DNA from: Flavobacteriia bacterium
Lineage (GTDB): Bacteria; Bacteroidota; Bacteroidia; Flavobacteriales_D; Crocinitomicaceae
Reading direction: 5' to 3'
Assembly: GCA_009923965.1 (NCBI GenBank)
Contig: RFSL01000066.1
Location: forward strand, 1-5,832
DNA length: 5,832 nt
In this document: positions 1 through 5,832 of the stretch, piece after piece
How positions within the stretch are numbered: position 1 is the stretch's first letter
Layout: each line of letters opens with the position of its first letter
Notes under the pieces: model-generated
Database searches by the model: none
Seen by the model: the letters and a program-made list of their open reading frames with translations, nothing else
What the model was told of the DNA's origin: nothing
Position numbers and translations under genes: made by a program

Positions 1-654
1 GCAAAAGAATTAGTAGCCGATATTGTAGTACTGAACGATAGTAGGAACAAAAATCTTTTGTCGCGAATAATTGGAGATGACCGCGCTCATTTGTTAGATG
101 TTTGCGATAGAACAATCTTTTTCTGTCAGCTAGACAATCCTTCTGTTTCCTACGATAAAGTAATAGTAATTGCACCGCCACTTTCTGAATTAGAAGCTAA
201 TTTTGCTCTTTGGGTTGAAAGAGTAATACGCTTAGCGCAAGAACTTACTATTTCAATTGATCTTTTCGCAAGTAATGCTACACATGAGCGCTTTGAAAAA
301 GTTGGATTAGCAAATAAATTAGATTTTAATATTCATTTTCAAGAAATAGAAAATGTAGATGATTTCTTTTTATACTTTGACAAAAAAGACCATGGAATAA
401 TTGTTTTTTGTGGAGCAAGAATTGGTTCTGTTTCTTATGATTTAGGAACTGAATCTTTTGCTGACAAAATTGAAAAAGCGTGTCCAAACAATGATACTAT
501 TTTTATCTATCCAGGAATGGAGCTAGATAAGATGAATGAAAATTATAATGATATTTCTTCTACTGCAATTAATGCTGGAGTAGAAACCATTCAAAAAATT
601 GGAAGAGAAGTTGGAAATATATTTAAAAAATCAAGTTCCAAAAAATCAAAGTGA
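1..654 (+). CDS. Probable cation:proton antiporter, C-terminal cytoplasmic part (5' end outside window)
   Basis: The frame is open from the first base, so this is the end of a longer gene; the TTG at 58 is not a credible start because the same frame is already coding upstream (ELVADIVVLND). The 217 visible residues contain no membrane segment. They look like the soluble tail seen in Bacteroidota CPA2-type Na+/H+ antiporters, which carry two universal-stress-protein-like alpha/beta modules after the membrane domain. Residues 1-46 would be the end of the first module (a strand, then an arm ending in RTIFFCQLDNP). The second module starts at about residue 52 with the strand DKVIVIAPP, followed by a conserved-looking LSELEANFALWV helix, and ends with the strands IIVFCGAR (about 133) and TIFIYPG (about 166). 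The extreme C-terminus is Ser/Lys-rich. Expected role, if the family call is right, is monovalent cation/proton exchange at the inner membrane, with the tail regulatory. The assignment rests on remembered resemblance of the tail only, since the diagnostic transporter domain lies outside. A kinase gene follows after 9 bases, suggesting cotranscription. Confidence 0.65.
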   Translation, partial: AKELVADIVVLNDSRNKNLLSRIIGDDRAHLLDVCDRTIFFCQLDNPSVSYDKVIVIAPPLSELEANFALWVERVIRLAQELTISIDLFASNATHERFEKVGLANKLDFNIHFQEIENVDDFFLYFDKKDHGIIVFCGARIGSVSYDLGTESFADKIEKACPNNDTIFIYPGMELDKMNENYNDISSTAINAGVETIQKIGREVGNIFKKSSSKKSK

Positions 655-663
655 TTTTTTTCT

Positions 664-1548
664 ATGAAAAAACAAACAACTGTAATTTTTTATTTTCTCA
701 GTGCATATATCCTATTACAATTTATTTGGTGGGGTTTTCACCTCATTCAGCTTAGCCAAAATACTGCTAACACAGATGAACAAGTAAATCGAAGGGTTTT
801 AATGATTTTGGGAGAGGGTTCGGTTTTTATACTCATTTTACTTCTTGGGCTTTACAAAATCCGAAGTGCGATTAAAAAGGAATTTGAACTTTCCGGAAGA
901 CAGTCAAATTTTTTACTTTCAATTACCCACGAGTTAAAAACTCCTATTGCTTCTAGTAAACTACTTTTACAAACACTCCTAAAACGGGAGTTAATTGAAG
1001 AGAAAAGGAATGAATTAATCACTAAAACCTTAAATGAAAATGAACGCTTAGAAAATTTGATTGATAACATTCTCAATGCTTCAAGAGTTGAAAATAATGC
1101 ACTTCAAGCTGTAAAAACTGAAATCAACTTAGCAGAATTAAGTATAAAAATTATTAAGCGCTTGTCCTTGAAAAGTGTAACTAGTGAAATCCAAGCAAAT
1201 ACAATTGTAAAAAGTGACGTATTTATGCTAGAGACAATTATCGAAAACTTAATCGAAAATGCTGTAAAATATTCCGGGACTAATCCCTGTATAACACTTT
1301 ATTCTTTTCAAAATGAAAAAGAAATAGTTTTTGGCGTAAAAGATCAGGGTCCAGGAATTCCCTTGACTGAAAGAGAAAATATTTTCACTAAATTTTACCG
1401 TATTGGCAATGAGGAAACAAGAAGTGCTAAAGGAAGTGGCTTGGGTTTATTCATTGTTTCTGAATTTGCACGATTAAATGGCGGTTCTATTCAATACAAA
1501 GAAAATTTACCAAAAGGGGCGGCTTTTGAAGTAACTTTACCCTTATGA
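664..1548 (+). CDS. Membrane-bound sensor histidine kinase (HisKA + HATPase_c)
   Basis: This 294-residue protein is a two-component sensor kinase that autophosphorylates on histidine and would pass phosphate to a response regulator. Two hydrophobic segments at about 6-25 and 45-66 flank a loop of only about 19 residues, so there is no periplasmic sensor domain; no HAMP or PAS domain is visible either. The H box (SITHELKTPI) gives His89 as the phosphorylated residue, followed by Glu90 and Pro94. ATP-binding motifs are all present: N box with Asn195 and Asn199, G1 box DQGPG at 227-231, F box FTKFY at 241-245, and G2 box GSGLGL at 257-262. The protein therefore looks catalytically intact. The ATG at 664 puts the first membrane segment right at the N-terminus; no Shine-Dalgarno sequence is visible, as is usual in Bacteroidota. 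Its stop overlaps the gpmI start (ATGA), suggesting translational coupling. No response regulator is in the window, so the partner and signal are unknown. The short loop suggests sensing within the membrane or through a partner protein. Confidence 0.95.
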   Translation: MKKQTTVIFYFLSAYILLQFIWWGFHLIQLSQNTANTDEQVNRRVLMILGEGSVFILILLLGLYKIRSAIKKEFELSGRQSNFLLSITHELKTPIASSKLLLQTLLKRELIEEKRNELITKTLNENERLENLIDNILNASRVENNALQAVKTEINLAELSIKIIKRLSLKSVTSEIQANTIVKSDVFMLETIIENLIENAVKYSGTNPCITLYSFQNEKEIVFGVKDQGPGIPLTERENIFTKFYRIGNEETRSAKGSGLGLFIVSEFARLNGGSIQYKENLPKGAAFEVTLPL

Positions 1549-3062
1549 CAAAACACATTGGACTTATAATTTTAGACGGTTGGGGTCTTGGAGATGGTAC
1601 AATCTCAGATGCAATTGCACAAGCTCACACGCCATTCATGGATGAACTCCTTCTAAAATATCCAAATGCAACATTAAAAACATTCGGCGAAAATGTTGGA
1701 TTGCCAGACGGACAAATGGGAAACTCTGAAGTGGGCCATTTAAATATTGGTGCTGGGAGAATTGTATACCAAGAATTAACACGCATCAATAAATCCATAC
1801 GAGAAAGGGATTTTTTTAGCAATAAAGTGCTGCTAGAAGCAATGGCGGAAGTCAAAAAAAGAAATTCAAAACTTCACTTGATTGGATTAGTATCAAAAGG
1901 CGGCGTTCACAGTTCGCAAGAACACTTATATGCCTTATGTGAATTAGCGAAAACACAGCAAATTGAAAATGTTTACATCCATGGTTTTACAGATGGTAGA
2001 GATTGTGACCCCAATAGTGCAGAACACTTTTTTCAAGAATTGGAAGAGCAACTAACCTTAAGTACTGGAAAAATTGCAAGCGTATGTGGAAGATATTTTG
2101 CAATGGATAGAGACAATCGCTGGGAAAGAATAAAGAAAACATATGACCTTTTAGTTAATGGAAAAGGAGCGAGATTTAATACCGCCAGTGAGGGAATTAT
2201 AGCCTCCTATATTTCGAATATAAGTGATGAATTTATTGAACCTTTTATTGTAGATCCTAAAGGAACAATTTGCGATAATGATGTAGTAATTAATTTTAAT
2301 TTCAGAACTGATAGACCAAGAGAAATCACCATTGCTTTAAGCCAAAGAGCAATTCCGGAATTTGAAATGCACCCCTTGGATTTGTACTACTGTAGTATGA
2401 CAAATTACGATTCAAGTTTTAAAAATATACACGTAGCTTTCGAAAAAGATAATTTAAAAAATACCTTAGGAGAAGTTATTTCCAATATGGATCTCTCACA
2501 AATTCGTATTGCAGAAACTGAAAAATATCCGCATGTCAGCTACTTTTTTAGTGGCGGTAGAGAAGAAAAATTTCGATTGGAAGAACGCATTATGGTGAAC
2601 TCACCAAAAGTTGCAACCTACGATTTACAACCTGAAATGAGTGCTATTGAGCTAAGTGATAAAATCATTCACTATATGAAAGATAAACAGCCCAATTTTA
2701 TTTGTCTAAATTTTGCAAATCCAGATATGCTTGGTCATACAGGAGTGTACGACGCTATTGTAAAAGCGGTGGAAAAAGTAGACCAATGTTTAAAATCTGT
2801 TGTTGAAATAGGCCTTGAACTTGGTTATGAATTTTTAGTTATTGCTGATCACGGAAATGCAGATTTTGCACTAAATGAAGATGGAAGCCCAAACACTGCA
2901 CATAGTTTAAATCCTGTGCCAATTATTTTAGTGACTAAAGAAAAAGAATTAAAGCTTTCAGATGGTATTTTGGCAGATGTTGCACCAACAATTTTAGACC
3001 GTTTACGCTTAGCGGCTCCAATTGAAATGACAGGAAGTACACTGGTAATAAATAACCAATAA
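1545..3062 (+). CDS. gpmI: 2,3-bisphosphoglycerate-independent phosphoglycerate mutase
   Basis: This enzyme interconverts 3-phosphoglycerate and 2-phosphoglycerate in the cytoplasm (glycolysis/gluconeogenesis) through a phosphoserine intermediate and two Mn2+ ions; it belongs to the alkaline phosphatase superfamily. At 505 residues it is close to the usual 500-515. Family motifs are all present: LDGWG with metal ligand Asp11; GNSEVGHLNIGAGR with the nucleophile Ser61; VHS (His122), TDGRD (150-153) and GRYFAMDRD (182-190) of the substrate-binding domain; FRTDRPRE (253-260); TEKYPHV with Lys327; NPDMLGHTG with Asp394 and His398; ADHGNAD with Asp435 and His436; and TAHSLNPVP with His453. Nothing is missing or truncated, so it should be active. 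The ATG at 1545 lies within the last codons of the kinase gene (overlap 1545-1548), which fits coupled translation and leaves no room for a separate promoter outside the kinase gene. The link between this housekeeping enzyme and the upstream kinase and antiporter is unclear and may be only positional. Confidence 0.98.
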   Translation: MTKHIGLIILDGWGLGDGTISDAIAQAHTPFMDELLLKYPNATLKTFGENVGLPDGQMGNSEVGHLNIGAGRIVYQELTRINKSIRERDFFSNKVLLEAMAEVKKRNSKLHLIGLVSKGGVHSSQEHLYALCELAKTQQIENVYIHGFTDGRDCDPNSAEHFFQELEEQLTLSTGKIASVCGRYFAMDRDNRWERIKKTYDLLVNGKGARFNTASEGIIASYISNISDEFIEPFIVDPKGTICDNDVVINFNFRTDRPREITIALSQRAIPEFEMHPLDLYYCSMTNYDSSFKNIHVAFEKDNLKNTLGEVISNMDLSQIRIAETEKYPHVSYFFSGGREEKFRLEERIMVNSPKVATYDLQPEMSAIELSDKIIHYMKDKQPNFICLNFANPDMLGHTGVYDAIVKAVEKVDQCLKSVVEIGLELGYEFLVIADHGNADFALNEDGSPNTAHSLNPVPIILVTKEKELKLSDGILADVAPTILDRLRLAAPIEMTGSTLVINNQ

Positions 3063-3070
3063 AAAGTAAA

Positions 3071-3769
3071 CTACATTTTAAACTGGTAATCTTTATTAAC
3101 CTTGACTGTCTCATAATCCTTTCGGTCAAAAGAAAATAATGTCGCAGGTCGATGCTTTACATTTTTTTGTTTTTCATCATGTGCAAGCATTGGAACAGAC
3201 TTTATTTTTTTTCTAAAGTTTGCTTTATCCATATCAACTTCAAAAGCAAATTCATACAGACTTTGCATTTCATTGAGGGTAAAACGCTCAGGCAACATGT
3301 CAAAACAAACAGGTTCCGTTTTTAATTTCTGAATTAAAAGCTCGTAGGTGGAAGAGAGAATATGACTATGGTCAAAAGCTAAAGTTGGAATTTCATCTAA
3401 GGAAACCCAACTTACTTCCTCAGCCCATGAAGACGCTTTTACTTCAAAATCATCTATTCGAACCAAGGCAAAATAGGCAATAGTGATAACACGACCTTGC
3501 GGATGCCTATTCGGATTTCCAAACGATTGAGATTGATGCATTTGAACCTCTTTCATGCCTGTCAATTCGAACAATACCCTTTGTGCAGCCTGAGGTAAAT
3601 CCTCATCAGGATAGACTAAATCTCCAGGAACTGCCCAGAAATTTTCGTAAGGTTCCATGGCGCGTTTTATTAACAAAGCTTTTATTTTACTCCCCGAAAA
3701 GCCAAAAATTATACAATCTACAGAAAAAGCGGAGGTAAAAAAATCTGAAAATTCAATACGATACATCAT
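3071..3769 (-). CDS. Nudix-related transcriptional regulator (NrtR/AraR-like: Nudix domain + winged helix)
   Basis: This 232-residue protein has an N-terminal Nudix fold (about 14-148) and a C-terminal winged-helix DNA-binding domain (about 158-216), the architecture of NrtR-family regulators. The Nudix signature region runs from about residue 50 to 72, after WAVPG. The expected first Gly of the box is Asp50, the expected RE pair is RV (64-65), and the expected EE pair is EL (68-69), so glutamates that hold the catalytic metal are lost. This argues for ligand binding rather than hydrolysis. The second domain shows the typical pattern LPERFTLNEMQSLYE (159-173), then DKANFRKKI (181-189) and RPATLFSF (207-214). 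Members of this family control NAD synthesis or sugar use; in Bacteroides one controls arabinose genes. Here the gene lies 20 bases downstream of a sugar permease on the same strand, so control of that permease is the natural inference. The start is one of two adjacent ATG codons (3769 or 3766); the choice barely matters. Its 3' end is 8 bases from that of gpmI. Confidence 0.88.
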   Translation of the reverse strand: MMYRIEFSDFFTSAFSVDCIIFGFSGSKIKALLIKRAMEPYENFWAVPGDLVYPDEDLPQAAQRVLFELTGMKEVQMHQSQSFGNPNRHPQGRVITIAYFALVRIDDFEVKASSWAEEVSWVSLDEIPTLAFDHSHILSSTYELLIQKLKTEPVCFDMLPERFTLNEMQSLYEFAFEVDMDKANFRKKIKSVPMLAHDEKQKNVKHRPATLFSFDRKDYETVKVNKDYQFKM

Positions 3770-3789
3770 AGTTAAAGAGATTCCTTTAT

Positions 3790-5214
3790 TTAATGTGCAG
3801 ATCCAGATGTAGAAAAATCGGTGATTCCTTGTTTTTTAAGTTTTTTGTTTACACTCCAAGCAAAGAATAATAAATAAGCAAAACAAAGAACTCCAAGCCA
3901 ATAAGAATGTTGAATGCCCAATAAATCGTTACTAGCAAGTGCGCCTTGTGCAGTTGAAATAAATCCACCACCCATAATCATCATAATTAATAAACTTGAT
4001 GCTGTATTTGTCTTTTCTCCTAAACCAGCAATACCAAGTGTAAATATACAAGGCCAAAGCGTACTACAAAATAAACCTACAGAAATAAAGGCAAATACAC
4101 TTGTCATTCCGGAAGAATAAATTCCAATAATCAAGGCTAAAATTCCTAGCGCGGAATAAATCATAATTTGATTCACTGGATTACCCTTACTTAATTTATC
4201 AGCAATAATCAATAAAATAACAATACCAAGATATGGATATAATTGCGTCAAAGAATTTCCTGCGATCCAGTTAACGCATAAGAAAATACCAAAAGCTGCA
4301 AACGGTAAAATAAAACCTAATAAGGATTTTAATTTCTCAGTAAGATTAAATGCTCCTGCAGCAGAGGTCCAACGACCAATCATTAAACTTGCCCAAAATA
4401 AAGAAACAAAAGGGGCAACGGCACTTTCTTCAGTTCCCAATTTTTGCTTCATAAATTCAGGGAGATTACTTGCTGTAGAGACCTCGACGCCAACGTAAAC
4501 AAATATTGCTATCATTCCTAAAAGGACTTGCGGGTACTTCAATGTTGCCATAATATTTCCACCACTATTTTCAGTTTCTTCAGTAAGTCTATCTGGAACA
4601 GAAGAAAATTTAAAAAATATTGCAGCAATTACAAATGCAGCACCAAGAAAAAGATAAGGAGTTTGTACTGCTTGTAAATTTAAAGTCGTCGTTGCACCAG
4701 AGGATAAACCGCCAAAAATGGCAAACGAAACGATTACAGGTCCGATGGTTGTTCCAACATTATTAATGCCACCAGCTAAACTTAAACGCATGTTTCCTTT
4801 TGATGGATCGCCCATTTGTATTGCTAGAGGATTGGCTGCAATTTGTTGTAAAGAAAATCCTAAGCCTACTGTAAATAGTCCTGAAATTAATAAAGGGAAA
4901 GAGGCATTATTTGAAGCCGGGATAAAGAGTAAAGTCCCTAAAGCTGATATAATTAATCCCAAAGCCAAACCATTTCTATATCCAATAACATTTAAAATAT
5001 CTCTTTTCAATAAAGAGGAAATACCAAAATACATTAAGGATCCAACAGTATAAGCAATATAGAAAGCTAAAGAGATCAATTGCGATTCAAATTGACTTAA
5101 GGTCAATGCTTTCTTAAAAACAGGTATTAAAATGTCATTACTAGCAGCAACAAAACCCCAAAAGAAAAAGATTGATATGAGTGTGGCGAAAGCCCCAATG
5201 TTTGTTTTTTTCAC
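3790..5214 (-). CDS. Sugar:proton symporter of the MFS (FHS family, glucose/galactose/fucose permease type)
   Basis: This 474-residue, very hydrophobic protein has about twelve membrane segments and should import a monosaccharide with protons across the inner membrane. Family marks of the fucose:H+ symporter group are FFFWGF (16-21) followed by ASNDILIP (24-31), SLQQIAANP (121-129) in segment 4, RLSLAGGINNVGTTIGP (143-159) in segment 5, and YVGVEVSTASNLPEF (240-254) in segment 7. Asp27 corresponds to the proton-linked Asp46 of E. coli FucP, but the position of FucP Glu135 appears to be Gln124, as in glucose/galactose (GluP-type) members; that comparison is from memory. A hydrophilic linker (about 206-224) separates the two halves. 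The start is GTG at 5214: an in-frame stop lies at 5230-5232, no ATG lies between, and the next in-frame Met is residue 61, which would remove the first segment. The Nudix-type regulator follows after 20 bases, and dxs ends 45 bases upstream. The substrate is not determined; a hexose or pentose is likely. Confidence 0.93.
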   Translation of the reverse strand: MKKTNIGAFATLISIFFFWGFVAASNDILIPVFKKALTLSQFESQLISLAFYIAYTVGSLMYFGISSLLKRDILNVIGYRNGLALGLIISALGTLLFIPASNNASFPLLISGLFTVGLGFSLQQIAANPLAIQMGDPSKGNMRLSLAGGINNVGTTIGPVIVSFAIFGGLSSGATTTLNLQAVQTPYLFLGAAFVIAAIFFKFSSVPDRLTEETENSGGNIMATLKYPQVLLGMIAIFVYVGVEVSTASNLPEFMKQKLGTEESAVAPFVSLFWASLMIGRWTSAAGAFNLTEKLKSLLGFILPFAAFGIFLCVNWIAGNSLTQLYPYLGIVILLIIADKLSKGNPVNQIMIYSALGILALIIGIYSSGMTSVFAFISVGLFCSTLWPCIFTLGIAGLGEKTNTASSLLIMMIMGGGFISTAQGALASNDLLGIQHSYWLGVLCFAYLLFFAWSVNKKLKKQGITDFSTSGSAH

Positions 5215-5259
5215 GATTAAATTTTTAAATTAAGGTACAAAATACAATAATTAAAAAAC
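5215..5259 (-). promoter_or_regulatory. Possible promoter/operator of the permease-regulator pair
   Basis: This 45-base gap between dxs and the permease is the largest non-coding stretch in the window and is almost entirely A and T. Reading the minus strand, TATTTTG at 5244-5238 is one T short of the Bacteroidota -7 box (TAnnTTTG), but I see no TTG element at the expected distance upstream. Just downstream, 5217-5233 forms an imperfect 17-base palindrome with a perfect core (AATTT, 2 bases, AAATT, at 5220-5231) that would overlap the start of transcription and so could be a repressor site. In DNA this AT-rich such palindromes arise by chance, so this is only a suggestion. The permease could equally be read through from dxs. 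Confidence 0.22.
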
Positions 5260-5832
5260 TTAAACTGCCTCCTTTGTAGATTTTTTTTCAACAACTTTAA
5301 TCGAAAGCATCTTTTCTACTGCTTTTACAATGGCTTTTGCATCAAAGCCACAATCTTCCCAAAGTTCTTCTTGTGTACCATGGTGGATATATTCATCTGG
5401 AATTCCCAAACGAACAATCTCGGAATTATATTTTTGATCGACCATAAATTCAATAATGGCAGAACCAAATCCTCCCATCAAACAGCCATCTTCTATCGTA
5501 ATAACTTTTTTAAATTTTGTGAATACTTCGTGCAAAAGAACTGCATCTAAGGGTTTTACAAAACGTAAGTCATAATGTGCAATAGAAATTCCTGCTTCTT
5601 TCATTAAAGCAATAGCTTCCTGAGCGAAATTTCCAGGGTGACCAATACTTAAAATTGCAATGTCTTCGCCACTACAAACTTTTCGGCCTGTTCCGACTTT
5701 GATTTCTTTAAAAGGAGTTTTCCATTCTATCATTACGCCATTTCCCCTCGGATAGCGAATCGAGAAAGGACCTTTGTTATCTAATTGTGCTGTATACATT
5801 AAGTTGCGCAATTCTTCTTCGTTCATTGGTGC
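5260..5832 (-). CDS. dxs: 1-deoxy-D-xylulose-5-phosphate synthase, C-terminal third (5' end outside window)
   Basis: The enzyme condenses pyruvate with glyceraldehyde 3-phosphate, using thiamine diphosphate, to make 1-deoxy-D-xylulose 5-phosphate, the entry step of the MEP isoprenoid pathway and a source for thiamine and pyridoxal synthesis. The visible 190 residues begin with AP-MNEEEL; the frame is open to the window edge, so the Met at 5826 is internal and matches the APMDE-type motif of the family. Next come FSIRYPRGNG, the end of the pyrimidine-binding domain, and a complete transketolase C-terminal domain: GEDIAILSIGHPGNFAQEA, YDLRFVKPLD, ITIEDGCLMGGFGSAI and GIPDEYIHHGTQEELWEDCG. These motifs separate DXS from ordinary transketolase and from the E1 beta subunits of 2-oxoacid dehydrogenases. 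A Lys-rich tail of about 15 residues follows the domain. About two thirds of the protein, including the ThDP-binding motif, is not seen. The next gene on the same strand, a sugar permease, starts 45 bases beyond the stop; a functional link is not evident. Confidence 0.95.
   Translation of the reverse strand, partial: APMNEEELRNLMYTAQLDNKGPFSIRYPRGNGVMIEWKTPFKEIKVGTGRKVCSGEDIAILSIGHPGNFAQEAIALMKEAGISIAHYDLRFVKPLDAVLLHEVFTKFKKVITIEDGCLMGGFGSAIIEFMVDQKYNSEIVRLGIPDEYIHHGTQEELWEDCGFDAKAIVKAVEKMLSIKVVEKKSTKEAV

Noticed and set aside
58..60. TTG as a possible start codon of the first gene
   Set aside because: The frame is open and protein-like from base 1, so the TTG is an internal Leu codon and the gene starts outside the window.
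852..1076. Open frame antisense to the histidine kinase
   Set aside because: It lies wholly opposite a gene with clear catalytic motifs and its translation has no recognisable protein character.
1625..1855. Open frame antisense to the 5' part of gpmI
   Set aside because: The opposite strand encodes the nucleophile region of the mutase with strong conservation, which explains the absence of stops.
3043..3058. Hairpin TGGT...ACCA at the end of gpmI as a terminator
   Set aside because: Only four outer pairs form, followed by a mismatch, the stem is AT-rich inside, and no T-run follows on either strand.
4718..5053. 111-codon open frame opposite the permease gene
   Set aside because: It is a shadow of the permease coding sequence on the other strand, with proline- and lysine-rich composition unlike a folded protein, and has no start context.
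5824..5826. ATG at 5826 as the start of a short separate gene
   Set aside because: The frame continues to the window edge with Ala-Pro, matching the internal APM motif of DXS, and the fragment lacks the N-terminal domains that the family needs.

Overview
The window looks like ordinary chromosomal DNA of a bacterium in the phylum Bacteroidota, probably near Flavobacteriales. The grounds are strongly AT-rich coding sequence, the absence of clear Shine-Dalgarno sequences ahead of most starts, and the kinds of proteins encoded (a CPA2-type antiporter with stress-protein-like tail, a GluP-like sugar permease, a Nudix-winged-helix regulator). Genus cannot be set from this sequence.

Layout: the left half (1-3062) is a plus-strand cluster. 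It begins inside a gene for what looks like the cytoplasmic tail of a cation:proton antiporter. After 9 bases comes a two-segment membrane sensor histidine kinase, whose stop codon overlaps by 4 bases (ATGA) the start of gpmI, the cofactor-independent phosphoglycerate mutase. The right half (3071-5832) is a minus-strand cluster, read right to left: the 3' end of dxs (1-deoxy-D-xylulose-5-phosphate synthase, running off the window), a sugar:proton symporter of the fucose/glucose-galactose permease family, and a regulator made of a degenerate Nudix domain plus a winged helix. The two clusters converge with only 8 bases between stop codons.

How the genes fit together: gpmI (lower glycolysis) and dxs (pyruvate + glyceraldehyde 3-phosphate into the MEP isoprenoid pathway) are housekeeping genes. 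The permease and the Nudix-type regulator are 20 bases apart and probably form a small sugar-responsive unit, in which the regulator may sense a sugar or a derivative and control the transporter. The sugar cannot be named from sequence. The histidine kinase has no response regulator in view and sits between an antiporter and a glycolytic enzyme, which is the least explained arrangement here.

Coding density is very high. The longest gap is 45 bases (5215-5259). There are no tRNAs, rRNAs, mobile elements, CRISPR arrays or convincing terminators. I did not find a clearly new biological system. The points worth a second look are the orphan kinase coupled to gpmI, the catalytically broken Nudix box beside a sugar permease, and a short palindrome in front of that permease's GTG start.
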